From Pseudomonadota bacterium (GTDB taxonomy: Bacteria > Pseudomonadota > Gammaproteobacteria > Burkholderiales > Thiobacillaceae), in assembly GCA_030691265.1 (NCBI GenBank), contig JAUYET010000039.1, forward strand, positions 1 to 35,201: a stretch of DNA of 35,201 bases, given 5' to 3'. Positions 23,899-31,350 of this stretch are shown here, in pieces. Both the position numbers and the translations under genes were made by a program. The notes beneath the pieces were generated by a model, which was not told where the DNA came from, did not search any database, and saw nothing but the letters and a program-made list of their open reading frames with translations. How positions within the stretch are numbered: position 1 is the first letter of the stretch; the number at the start of each line of letters is the position of its first letter.

Positions 23899-25098
23899 CT
23901 ACTCCGCGCGCAGCGCTTGCACCGGGTCCATGTTCGCCGCGCGCCGGGCCGGGTCGACGCCGGCGGCGAGGCCGATGACCACGGCGACCGCTTCGGCGGC
24001 GAGCACGTAATTCCAGGCCAGGCTGACCGGCAGCGCGGGGATCAGCGCATGCAATGCACCGGCCGCGCCCAGGCCCAGCGCCAGCCCCGCGCCGCCGCCC
24101 AGGGCGGCGAGAAAAATCGCTTCGGCGAGGAATAGCGCCATGATCTGGCCGCGGCGCGCGCCGAGGGCATTGAGCAGGCCGATTTCGCCGGTGCGCTCGG
24201 CCACGGTGATGGTCATCAGGGTCAGGATGCCGACGCCGCCGACCAGCAGCGAGATGCTGCCCAGCGCGGCGACCGCGAAGGTGAGCACCGCCAGGATCGA
24301 ATCGAGCGCCGCCAACTGCTGTTTCTGCGGCGTCACGGTGAAATCCTCGCTGCCGTGGCGCGCCATCAGCACGCGTTTGAGGCTGGCGGCGACGGCGTCC
24401 GAATCGGCGGCGGGATCGTGCGCCACGTGGATTTCCATCAGCCCTTCCCGATTGAACAAATCCAGCGCCCGGGCGGCCGGGATGTAGACGGTGTCGTCGA
24501 GATCGAAACCCAGCACCTGGCCTTTGGCGGCCATGACACCGATGACCCGGTAGCGCTGGCCGCCGACGCGGATGCGTTGACCGAGCGGGCTTTCTGAACC
24601 GAACAATTCATGACGCACCTTGGCCCCGAGCACGGCATAGGCGCGCGGCGCATCGACCGCGTCCGGCGGCAGGAAACTGCCGGCAGCGATCCGCATGCTC
24701 AGGATGCGGGCGAAGCCGGGCCCGACGCCATACAAGGTGACGCGGCGACTGCGGCCCTGGCCTTCCACTTCGGCATTGCCCTGCACCATCGGGTCGCTGG
24801 CGATGACCTGCGGCACGCGGCCTAGCGCTTCCGCGTCCTGCAGGCTGAGCGGCCGCACGCTGCCGAACATGCCGACGCTACCGCCATGCGTCTTGGTCTT
24901 GCCCGGGCTGACGCTGATCATGTTGGTGCCGAACTGGGTGAACTCGGCCAGCACGAAGCGATGCAGCCCTTCGCCCAACGCCGTCAGCAGGATCACCGCC
25001 GCGACGCCGACCGCGATGCCCAGCGCCGACAGCAGGCTGCGCCCGGGATGGTGGGTCAGCGCGCTGAACGACAGGCTGAAAAGGTCAGCGGCGCGCAT
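23899..25098 (-). CDS. ABC transporter permease, MacB/FtsX type
   Basis: 399 residues. The N-terminal helix (LLSALGIAVGVAAVILLTALGEG) is followed by a large periplasmic MacB-type core domain (residues about 45-265) and three C-terminal helices with the FtsX domain (LLVGGVGILTLMTITVAERTGEIGLLNALGAR). It would be one half of a mechanotransmission ABC exporter with the second permease (25249-26457), the ATPase and the adaptor. The start at 25098 (MRAADLFSLSF) is supported by the family N-terminus; a 23-base near-copy of this start lies 55 bases upstream, out of frame. It is the last gene of the operon. The substrate is unknown. Confidence 0.9.
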   Translation of the reverse strand: MRAADLFSLSFSALTHHPGRSLLSALGIAVGVAAVILLTALGEGLHRFVLAEFTQFGTNMISVSPGKTKTHGGSVGMFGSVRPLSLQDAEALGRVPQVIASDPMVQGNAEVEGQGRSRRVTLYGVGPGFARILSMRIAAGSFLPPDAVDAPRAYAVLGAKVRHELFGSESPLGQRIRVGGQRYRVIGVMAAKGQVLGFDLDDTVYIPAARALDLFNREGLMEIHVAHDPAADSDAVAASLKRVLMARHGSEDFTVTPQKQQLAALDSILAVLTFAVAALGSISLLVGGVGILTLMTITVAERTGEIGLLNALGARRGQIMALFLAEAIFLAALGGGAGLALGLGAAGALHALIPALPVSLAWNYVLAAEAVAVVIGLAAGVDPARRAANMDPVQALRAE

Positions 25099-25130
25099 CG
25101 GCGCCTCGGATACAGGTAGTCGTCGGAGGG

Positions 25131-25153
25131 CTGAACAGGTCGGCGGCGCGCAT
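25131..25153 (-). other. Vestigial copy of the permease start
   Basis: On minus, ATG 25153 opens MRAADLFS, the same first eight residues as the real start at 25098. The 23-base copies (25131-25153 and 25076-25098) differ at two bases and are 55 bases apart, so the upper copy is out of frame and reaches a stop after about 20 codons. It may be the trace of a deleted duplicate gene. Confidence 0.6.
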
Positions 25154-25169
25154 TACTTTCCCCCCATCC

Positions 25170-25224
25170 GTAGGGTGCGCCGTGCGCACCATCGCGGCGA
25201 ATCGGTGCGCACGGCGCACCCTAC
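25170..25224. repeat. Palindrome GTAGGGTGCGCCGTGCGCACC type between the permease genes
   Basis: The arms GTAGGGTGCGCCGTGCGCACC and its reverse complement (ending CCCTAC at 25224) enclose a 13-base loop. The body is the same as at 2640 and 4251. It fills the spacer between the two permease genes of the MacAB-like operon. Confidence 0.9.
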
Positions 25225-25248
25225 GGGGCGAGTGTGATCAGCCATATT

Positions 25249-26457
25249 TCATCTTCTCGTCAACGACAGCGCCGCATCCAGCCGTGCCGCGCGCCGCGCC
25301 GGCAGCCAGGCGAACAGCAAACCGGCGAGGATGGCGGTGGCGACGGCCGCCGCCACCGCCCACAGCGGCGGCACGATGGGCAATTGCGGATACACCCGGC
25401 CGAGGACGAAGCTGGCCGCCAGACCCAGCGCGACGCCGCCGGCGGCGCCGAGCGTGGCGATCAAGCCGGCTTCGACCAGAAACAGTGCACGCACGTTGTG
25501 GGCCGATGCGCCCAGCGCTTTCAGCAGGCCGATCTCCGCGCGTCGCTGCGCCACCGAAACCAGCATCACATTCATGATCAACACCCCGGCCACGCCCAGG
25601 CTGATCGCGGCGATGCCGCCGACCGCCAGGGTCAGCGCGGTCAAAATCCGGTCGAACGTGGCCAGCACCGCGTCCTGGGTAATCACCGTGACGTCTTCCT
25701 CGCCCTCGTGGCGCAATTTCAGCAGCGCCAATGTTTCGGCTTTAACGCGCGGCACGGCGGCGCGGCCGCGCGCCTCGATCAGGATACGGAACAGCGACGG
25801 CGTGTTGAACAGTTGCTGCGCCGCCGCGACCGGGATCACCACCGCCTCGTCGGTGTTGAAGCCCATCTGCTGGCCTTGCGCCGCCAGCGTGCCGATGACC
25901 CGGAAGCGCCGGTCGCCGATGCGCACCCAGCCGCCGAGCGGGTTGGCGTTGCCGAACAGCTCGGCGCGTATCTTGTCGCCCAGCACGCACACCGGCGTGG
26001 CTTGATCGCTGGGCCCGGGCGGCAGGAAATGGCCGAGCCCAAGATGCATGTGGCGGATGCTCAGCAACGGCGCGGTGGAGCCGAGCAAAACCGCCTCGCG
26101 GCCCAGACTGCCACGGGTAATCTGGGCCGCGCCGACATTCAGCGGCGCGACGGCGGCAACCCAGGCGATGCGGGCGACGGCATCGGCATCTTCCAGGGTC
26201 AGATCGCGCGTGGTCTCGCCGGACAGCACGCCGGGCGCCGCACCGGTGGTTTCGGCGCGGCCGGGGATGACGATGATCAGATTGGTGCCGATGCTGGCGA
26301 ACTGTTCCAGCACATAGCCGCGCGCGCCTTCGCCCAGCGCGGTGAGCACCACCACCGCGCCGACGCCGATCGACATGGCCAGGCCGATCAGCGCGGTGCG
26401 GCGCGGTTGCTGCGCCAGCGTGCCCCAGGCCAGGGCGAAGGTGTCGGCGAGTCTCAT
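25249..26457 (-). CDS. ABC transporter permease, MacB/FtsX type
   Basis: 402 residues, paralogous to the permease at 23899-25098. It shows an N-terminal helix (RTALIGLAMSIGVGAVVVLTAL), a MacB periplasmic core domain (about 45-270) and an FtsX C-terminal part with three helices (AISLGVAGVLIMNVMLVSVAQRRAEIGLLKALGAS). The start is ATG 26457 (MRLADTFALAWGTLAQQ). Two different permeases suggest a heterodimeric membrane part. It is downstream of the ATPase gene, separated by a spacer that holds a palindrome. Confidence 0.9.
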   Translation of the reverse strand: MRLADTFALAWGTLAQQPRRTALIGLAMSIGVGAVVVLTALGEGARGYVLEQFASIGTNLIIVIPGRAETTGAAPGVLSGETTRDLTLEDADAVARIAWVAAVAPLNVGAAQITRGSLGREAVLLGSTAPLLSIRHMHLGLGHFLPPGPSDQATPVCVLGDKIRAELFGNANPLGGWVRIGDRRFRVIGTLAAQGQQMGFNTDEAVVIPVAAAQQLFNTPSLFRILIEARGRAAVPRVKAETLALLKLRHEGEEDVTVITQDAVLATFDRILTALTLAVGGIAAISLGVAGVLIMNVMLVSVAQRRAEIGLLKALGASAHNVRALFLVEAGLIATLGAAGGVALGLAASFVLGRVYPQLPIVPPLWAVAAAVATAILAGLLFAWLPARRAARLDAALSLTRR

Positions 26458-26491
26458 TTTGTCGGGAAGCCTGGGAAAGCCCGAACACCGT

Positions 26492-26576
26492 CGTCATGCC
26501 GGCGTAGGCCGGTATCCAGAAGCCGTTGATTTCGTTGAGCCCACCGCACTGGACCCCGACCTTCGCCGGGGTGACG
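26492..26576. repeat. Diverged inverted repeat, CGTCATGCCGGCG type
   Basis: CGTCATGCCGGCGTAGGCCG at the left and ...CGCCGGGGTGACG at the right form an imperfect inverted pair with internal GTATCCAG/CTGGACC segments. It is a relative of the ATTCCC-N8-GGGAAT element at 22821. It fills the spacer between the ATPase and permease genes of the MacAB-like operon. Confidence 0.75.
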
Positions 26577-26605
26577 GCTCATTAACCAAGCTGTGTTCCC
26601 GAAAT

Positions 26606-27280
26606 TCATGTCGCCGTATCCGAGATCACGCGACCGTCTTCCATACCGATCCGGCGGCGTGCGCGGGCGCCGATTTCCTGGTCGTGCGTGATGACGATCA
26701 GGGTCGCGCCGCGCTGGTTCAGCCCTTCCAGCACGCCCATGACCTCGCGCCCGGTGGCCCGGTCGAGATTGCCGGTCGGCTCGTCGGCCAGCAGCAAGGC
26801 GGGATGCATCGACATGGCGCGGGCGATGGCGACGCGCTGCAACTGGCCGCCGGAAAGCTGCGACGGCAGATGGTCGGCGCGCTCGCTCAAACCCACGTCG
26901 GCGAGCAGTTGCGCCACCCGTTGCTTGCGTTCGGCCGGCGCGATGCCCGCCAGCACCAGCGGCAAGGCGACGTTGGCGGCGGCATCCAGGCGCGGCACCA
27001 GATGAAAAAACTGGAACACGAAGCCGATCTTGTCGCGCCGCACGCGCGCCGATTCCGCCTCGTTCAGACCGGTGACATCGCGGCCATCCAGGCTGTAGCG
27101 GCCGCCGCTTGGGCGGTCGAGCAGACCAAGCAGGTTGAGCAGCGTGGATTTGCCGGAACCGGACGGCCCCATGATGGCGATGTACTCGCCCGCCGCAATC
27201 GACAGGCTGACCTCGCGCAACGCGAGCACCTGCTGATCGCCGACCTGAAAAGTGCGGCTGGCCTGGTCGAGCTGGATCAT
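26606..27280 (-). CDS. ABC transporter ATPase, MacB/LolD type
   Basis: 224 residues, a single nucleotide-binding domain. Walker A is GPSGSGKST near residue 39, the Q-loop is around [14 protein letters not shown], the signature is [14 protein letters not shown], Walker B is [12 protein letters not shown], and the H-loop is [11 protein letters not shown]. It belongs to the MacB/LolD/FtsE branch, where it drives FtsX-type permeases. It stands between the adaptor gene (upstream) and the permease genes; here the ATPase and permeases are separate proteins and not fused as in E. coli MacB. A palindrome lies in the spacer on each side. Confidence 0.95.
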   Translation of the reverse strand: MIQLDQASRTFQVGDQQVLALREVSLSIAAGEYIAIMGPSGSGKSTLLNLLGLLDRPSGGRYSLDGRDVTGLNEAESARVRRDKIGFVFQFFHLVPRLDAAANVALPLVLAGIAPAERKQRVAQLLADVGLSERADHLPSQLSGGQLQRVAIARAMSMHPALLLADEPTGNLDRATGREVMGVLEGLNQRGATLIVITHDQEIGARARRRIGMEDGRVISDTAT

Positions 27281-27307
27281 GGTTTCAGCCTAGCCACCGC
27301 GGATTTT

Positions 27308-27390
27308 GTAGGTTGGGCAAAGCGCAGCGTGCCCAACATCGCAACCCCCGAGCGTGGAATGTTGGGCACGCTGCGCTTTGCCCAACCTAC
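27308..27390. repeat. Palindrome GTAGGTTGGGCAAAGCGCAGC type
   Basis: The arms GTAGGTTGGGCAAAGCGCAG (27308 onward) and its reverse complement (ending at 27390) enclose a short loop. The body is the same as at 16280 and inside 23665-23853. It fills the spacer between the adaptor and ATPase genes and ends 8 bases from the adaptor stop. Confidence 0.9.
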
Positions 27391-27398
27391 GAGTTCAA

Positions 27399-28565
27399 TC
27401 ACGATTTCGTCTTCCGCTTCACGACCGCCGGAACACCGGCTTTGACGCCTTCCAGTTCCAGCGAAGTCACCACTTTTTCGCCGGCCTGCAAGCCGCTGCG
27501 CACTTCGCTGAACTCCCAGTTGGACAGGCCGAGTTCGACTTTGCGCTCTTCCAGCACACCGTTCTTCAGCACCAGCACCTTGTTGCCGTCGAGCAAGGCC
27601 TGGGCCGGCACGCGCAGCACCTTGTCGCGATTTTCCAGAATCACTTCCGCGTCGGCGCTATAGCCGACCAGCAGCGTTTTGGCGGCTTTGGCATCGGTGA
27701 AGACGACTTCCACCTCGACCGTGCGCGCCTGCTTTTCCACTTCCAGCACATAGGGCGCGATGCGCCGCACGCGGCCGGCGAAGTGCTGGCCGGGGAAGGC
27801 GTCGAGCGCGATGCGCGCGGGCAGGCCGACCTTGATGCGCGGCGCATCGACCTCGTCGATCGGCGCGGTGACGTAGAGACAGGCGTCGTCGATCAGGTCG
27901 ATGGCCGGCGGCGTCGGAATGCCCGGCGGCGACGGCGTGCTGTATTCGCCCTGCTCGCCGGTGACTTCGGCGACGATGCCGGCGAATGGCGCTTTCAGCA
28001 CGGTGCGGCTGAGGGCGGCGCGCGCCGTATCGACCCGCGCCTCGGCGGCGGCGATTTCGGTCGTCGCCGCGCGACAAGCCGCTTCGCGCACATCCGCCTC
28101 GCTGGCAGCCTTGTCCACCACCGCGGCGCTAACGAACCCCTGCGCGACCAGTTGCTGCTGCCGCACCGCTTCGCGCCGCGCCGCTTGCGCCGCCGTGCAG
28201 ACTTCGTTGCGGCGGGCTTTGGCCGAGCCGGTTTGTTCCTCGCTCAGCCGAATCTGCGCGGCGAGATCGACATTCCACAGTTCCAGCAAGACCTGGCCGG
28301 CCGCGACGCGGTCGCCTTCCTTGACCAGCAGGCGCGCGATCTGGCCGCCGCCCTGCGGCGCCAGCTTGGCGCGCCGGCAGGGCTTCACCGTGCCGGCGCG
28401 GGTGTTGGCGACGGTGGCCTCGACCCGCCCGAGCGCGACTTCGACGACATTGACTTCCAATGGCTTGGGCTTGGTGTAGTGACGCCAGCCGGCATAAGCG
28501 GCGGCCAGCAGCGCGGCAAGGATGAGGAGGCGAATCAGCCAGCGGCGAAATATGGGTAAGTTCAT
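27399..28565 (-). CDS. MacA/HlyD-like periplasmic adaptor (membrane fusion protein)
   Basis: 388 residues from ATG 28565 (MNLPIFRRWLIRLLIL); a TTG six codons upstream is possible but less likely. A single N-terminal helix anchors the protein in the inner membrane. The biotinyl-lipoyl barrel halves are RRAKLAPQGGGQIARLLVKEGDRVAAGQVLLEL and the later TVLKAPFAGIVAEVTGEQGEYS. A helical hairpin lies between them (residues about 95-180), followed by beta-barrel and membrane-proximal domains. It would link the ABC permeases to an outer-membrane channel, none of which is seen nearby. It is the first gene of the operon. Confidence 0.92.
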   Translation of the reverse strand: MNLPIFRRWLIRLLILAALLAAAYAGWRHYTKPKPLEVNVVEVALGRVEATVANTRAGTVKPCRRAKLAPQGGGQIARLLVKEGDRVAAGQVLLELWNVDLAAQIRLSEEQTGSAKARRNEVCTAAQAARREAVRQQQLVAQGFVSAAVVDKAASEADVREAACRAATTEIAAAEARVDTARAALSRTVLKAPFAGIVAEVTGEQGEYSTPSPPGIPTPPAIDLIDDACLYVTAPIDEVDAPRIKVGLPARIALDAFPGQHFAGRVRRIAPYVLEVEKQARTVEVEVVFTDAKAAKTLLVGYSADAEVILENRDKVLRVPAQALLDGNKVLVLKNGVLEERKVELGLSNWEFSEVRSGLQAGEKVVTSLELEGVKAGVPAVVKRKTKS

Positions 28566-28627
28566 GTCTGTGCGGTTTTGCAATGGAGATGGGGCGGGCT
28601 CTTCTTCATCATAGAGCCGGCTGCGGC

Positions 28628-29095
28628 TTATTCCCGATGATAGGGATGGTTGTTGAGCAGACTCACGGCTCGATAGAGTTGTTCCGCCAGCAGCACGCGC
28701 GCGAAGGCATGCGGCAAGGTCAACCGCGACAGCGCCAGCGTGCTTTCGGCTTTTTCCAGAATGGCGGGCGCGAGTCCGTCGGCGCCGCCGATGACCAGAC
28801 AGGTGTCCTGGCCGGATTCCATCCAGCGCGCCAGCAGATCGGCCAGCTCGCGCGTGGTGATCTGGCGGCCGTGTTCGTCGAGCGCGACCAGGCGACTGCC
28901 GGCCGGCAGCTTTTCCAATATCCGCGCCGCTTCGGCCTGCTTCAGGGCTTGCGCCGACTGATTGGATCGCTTCTCCGGCTTCACCGCGACCAGCTCGACG
29001 CGCGCCTCGCGCGGCATGCGCTTGAGGTACTCGGCGGTGGCTTCATCCGCCCAGCGCGGCAGTTTGTCGCCGACGGCAAGCAGGGTCAGTTTCAT
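28628..29095 (-). CDS. rlmH: 23S rRNA pseudouridine-1915 N3-methyltransferase
   Basis: 155 residues, the E. coli length. RlmH is a SPOUT methyltransferase that modifies pseudouridine 1915 in helix 69 of 23S rRNA with SAM. The start ATG 29095 gives MKLTLLAVGDKLPRWADE; longer versions of the frame are not supported. The knot region shows VIGGADGL and LPHAFARVLLAEQLYRA, with the invariant C-terminus NHPYHRE. The start overlaps the stop of the SenB-like gene by 4 bases (ATGA), so the two are coupled. It is usually found beside the ribosome-silencing factor gene rsfS, which is not here. Confidence 0.97.
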   Translation of the reverse strand: MKLTLLAVGDKLPRWADEATAEYLKRMPREARVELVAVKPEKRSNQSAQALKQAEAARILEKLPAGSRLVALDEHGRQITTRELADLLARWMESGQDTCLVIGGADGLAPAILEKAESTLALSRLTLPHAFARVLLAEQLYRAVSLLNNHPYHRE

Positions 29096-30039
29096 CGGCA
29101 CTCCCGCGCCAAAGCTTGCACCGCGGCGGCTTCGCGCGCCGGCTCGAACAACGGCGCGCGGGCGGCGCATTGTTCGGTTAGCGAGCGATAAAAGGCCGCG
29201 TCGGTTTCCGCGCGCGCCATCAATTCAGCCAGAGCGGATTCATCGCCCAACGGGAAATAGCCCGCGTAATCCACGCCCAGCATGCCGACGTTGCCGGGTA
29301 TGCGCGACGCCAACACCGGCGTAGCGGCCATGACCGCCTCGCAAATCACATTGGCGCCGCCCTCCATGCGCGAACTCAGCACCAGCAGATGACTGCGCGC
29401 GATGCGCCGGCGCGTCTCGCCATGCGCAAGCGCGCCCAGCCAGCGCCAGCGCGGAATCTCGGCTGCAAGCCTTTCTGCTTGCTCCGCCATGCCCGCTTCC
29501 AGCGGCCCGCCGACATGCAGAACGCGAATGCGGCTCTCCGCCGGCAACAGGCGCGCGGCGAAGGCGGCTCGAAAGGGGTCTTTCTCGTCGCGCAAATGCG
29601 CCACCACGCAGACATCGAAACTGCGCAATGGCCGCTTCGCCGGCTTGAGTCGGGGCGACGACTGATAGATCGCGCGCGCCTTGGGCCTGAACGCTTCCGG
29701 CAATTCCAGCGGCCCCTGTTCCTGCAACGTGACGATGCAATCCGCCAAAGCCAGAGACGCCTGGGCATCGGCATCGCGGCGGATATCGCGATAGATGTCG
29801 GTGCCGGTCAACACCAGAATCAACGGCCGCTCGGGATAAAGCGCCGAAAAACGCGCAACAGCCGCGTGACTGCGCCGGGCATGCAGCGCGATCATCAAGT
29901 CGGCAGGCTGTTCATCCCACGCCAAAGCCAGCGTCACATCATGCCCCGCTTGCCTGAGAAAGCGATCCCAGCGTGCAGCGGTGTGGGCGTTGCCATTGCG
30001 CGCAACCGGCAAATACGGGGTGATCAAAGCGATACGCAT
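29092..30039 (-). CDS. senB: SenB-like selenosugar synthase (TIGR04348 glycosyltransferase)
   Basis: 315 residues from ATG 30039 (MRIALITPYLPVARNGNAHT). It is a GT-B type glycosyltransferase. The pattern matches the TIGR04348 family: NGNAHTAARWDRFLRQAGHDV, ADLMIALHARRSHAAVARF, LILVLTGTDIYRDI, VCVVAHLRDEKDPFRAA, HLLVLSSRMEGGANVI and LASRIPGNVGMLGVDYAGYF. Characterised members (SenB) join selenophosphate to UDP-N-acetylglucosamine to give a selenosugar, on the way to selenoneine. The partner SenA is not seen here; SelD is encoded 24 kb away in the window. It overlaps rlmH by 4 bases. A general group 4 glycosyltransferase is the fallback; the family match is from recalled motifs. Confidence 0.75.
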   Translation of the reverse strand: MRIALITPYLPVARNGNAHTAARWDRFLRQAGHDVTLALAWDEQPADLMIALHARRSHAAVARFSALYPERPLILVLTGTDIYRDIRRDADAQASLALADCIVTLQEQGPLELPEAFRPKARAIYQSSPRLKPAKRPLRSFDVCVVAHLRDEKDPFRAAFAARLLPAESRIRVLHVGGPLEAGMAEQAERLAAEIPRWRWLGALAHGETRRRIARSHLLVLSSRMEGGANVICEAVMAATPVLASRIPGNVGMLGVDYAGYFPLGDESALAELMARAETDAAFYRSLTEQCAARAPLFEPAREAAAVQALARECR

Positions 30040-30147
30040 GGGGCGACTATAAAGGGCGACCATATAGCGCCAACGCATTTTCTTGTTTCCGGGCTTTTCC
30101 CTCTTTACAAGCCGAAATTCGATCCTTAAAATGCGCGGCTCTCGTGT

Positions 30148-30223
<76 letters not shown>

Positions 30224-30265
30224 AGAATCGAGAAAACTCGGGCAACCGGGTTTTCGGCCTCATAA

Positions 30266-30341
30266 GTCCCTATCGTCTAGAGGCCTAGGACACCGCCCTT
30301 TCACGGCGATAACACGAGTTCGAATCTCGTTGGGGACGCCA
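30266..30341 (+). tRNA. tRNA-Glu (TTC)
   Basis: 76 bases with encoded CCA. The acceptor stem GTCCCTA pairs with TGGGGAC, the anticodon loop is CTTTCAC with anticodon TTC, and the T arm is ACGAGTTCGAATCTCGT. It is followed 8 bases later by a terminator hairpin. Confidence 0.96.
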
Positions 30342-30349
30342 GTAAAAAC

Positions 30350-30382
30350 AACGGCCTACAGCGATGTAGGCCGTTTTCGTTT
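30350..30382 (+). terminator. Intrinsic terminator of the tRNA unit
   Basis: AACGGCCTACA, loop GCGA, then TGTAGGCCGTT: an 11-base-pair perfect stem followed by TTCGTTT. It lies just downstream of tRNA-Glu and would end the tRNA transcript. Confidence 0.85.
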
Positions 30383-30407
30383 GTGCCGCATCAGGGCGCC
30401 ACCTGGC

Positions 30408-30818
30408 TCAATCTATCAGCAAATTCACCAGCCGTTTACCGCCGGGCAAGCGATAGATACCAAAGTCGGTTTCGTCCAGCGTGACGACCTCGCCGATTCC
30501 CGACTCACCAGCCAGCCAGACCAGTGAGGCATCGGCCAAATCCATTGGCAGATCGTCGTATTTCTCCATGAGGCCCGCGATATCGTCGGCCGCCGTGGGC
30601 GCCATGTCTCGCATCGTCACGCCGCCCGCCGCGACCCAGCGCATGAAACGCCCAACGATGTGGCGCGGCAGCAGATGGCAGACTTCGGTAAGGACAGGCC
30701 AGGTGGTGACCAGCTGTCCTTGGTAATCGGCGAAAAATGCGGTGCAACGGGCGTGATCGCCGTCCCCCTTGTCCAGCCAAGCTACCAGCGGCCCAGTGTC
30801 CACCAGGGCTTTAGCCAC
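30408..30818 (-). CDS. PIN-domain ribonuclease toxin (VapC-like)
   Basis: 136 residues from GTG 30818 (reads MAKALVDTGPLVAWLDKGD), with AAGGAG about 10 bases upstream; the longer in-frame version would read through the antitoxin gene. The PIN catalytic acids are visible: Asp7 in LVDTGP, Glu45 in LTEVCHLL, Asp96 in DLADASLVWLA and Asp115 in VTLDETDF. Such toxins cut tRNA or rRNA. The gene overlaps the 3' end of its RHH antitoxin gene by 8 bases. It is convergent with the tRNA unit. Confidence 0.93.
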   Translation of the reverse strand: MAKALVDTGPLVAWLDKGDGDHARCTAFFADYQGQLVTTWPVLTEVCHLLPRHIVGRFMRWVAAGGVTMRDMAPTAADDIAGLMEKYDDLPMDLADASLVWLAGESGIGEVVTLDETDFGIYRLPGGKRLVNLLID

Positions 30819-31077
30819 GACGCGATCTCCTTGCCTGCTGCCCGGCCAACTTCTCGCGCAGTCGCTGCGAATGATTACGTCCCAGGTCGCCCACGCCGCT
30901 GTCGAAACACCCGACAAGACCCAAGTCTTCCGCCAGCTGGGCAGGTGACTCGATTTGCGCCGCCAGCGCGGCAATGCCGGCTTTCACAGCATCACTCTGG
31001 GTCTGCCCGGTGCGGGCACAGAAGGCGCGCAGTAGGGCGTCGGTCTGGTCGTCGAGGCGGACGGAAAGTGTGCGCAT
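30811..31077 (-). CDS. Ribbon-helix-helix antitoxin of the PIN toxin
   Basis: 88 residues from ATG 31077 (MRTLSVRLDDQTDALLRAFC). The ribbon-helix-helix DNA-binding fold is in residues 1-45 (strand RTLSVRLDD, then helices with CARTGQTQSDAVKAGIAAL). The C-terminus (LAEDLGLVGCFDSGVGDLG, then RNHSQRLREKL) is the toxin-binding part. It is upstream of the PIN gene and overlaps it, as in vapBC operons. An ATG at 31107 in frame lies within the predicted operator, so 31077 is preferred. Confidence 0.9.
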   Translation of the reverse strand: MRTLSVRLDDQTDALLRAFCARTGQTQSDAVKAGIAALAAQIESPAQLAEDLGLVGCFDSGVGDLGRNHSQRLREKLAGQQARRSRRG

Positions 31078-31086
31078 GGGGAGGGC

Positions 31087-31119
31087 TCCGGGCGTAATAC
31101 GTTTCATATTACACCCGGA
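31087..31119. promoter_or_regulatory. Long palindromic operator upstream of the RHH-PIN operon
   Basis: TCCGGGCGTAATA, seven bases, then TATTACACCCGGA: 13-base arms with one mismatch, ten bases upstream of the antitoxin start. A ribbon-helix-helix antitoxin would bind such a site to repress its own operon. It is not one of the dispersed palindromes, whose arms differ. Confidence 0.65.
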
Positions 31120-31121
31120 TT

Positions 31122-31209
31122 GTAGGTTGGGTCGGCCGACAGCGGGATATCGACGTAACCCGACAATGCTGGGCACAACGCCGGGTTACGCTGCGCAAAC
31201 CCGACCTAC
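31122..31209. repeat. Palindrome GTAGGTTGGGTCGGCCGACAG variant
   Basis: GTAGGTTGGGT at the left pairs with ...ACCCGACCTAC at the right (ending 31209) with an internal inverted pair CGTAACCCG/CGGGTTACG. It has the GTAGG...CCTAC ends of the other families but a different body. It separates the RHH-PIN operator from the promoter of the 31351 gene. Confidence 0.8.
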
Positions 31210-31303
31210 CTGGCTTGCTCTGTTTGGAATTAAGCGTTGCTGCGTCGATGGGCCAGCAACGCCCGCAAATCATTAATGGCACCGCAAATAAATATGAGAA
31301 TCT

Positions 31304-31309
31304 TATAAT
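31304..31309 (+). promoter_or_regulatory. Possible -10 box of the 31351 cassette
   Basis: A perfect TATAAT sits 41 bases before the ATG at 31351 in an A+T-rich stretch. No good -35 box is seen at the proper distance, so the promoter may need an activator or use an extended element. Confidence 0.45.
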
Positions 31310-31350
31310 GCCTGTGATATATTTACGTTTCACAAAAACAGGAGTGCGAC

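Noticed and set aside
27313-27663. Short frames over the palindromes giving VGWAKRS...-like or GCAVRT...-like peptides
   Set aside because: They translate the repeats, recur at each copy in any frame, and have no gene context.
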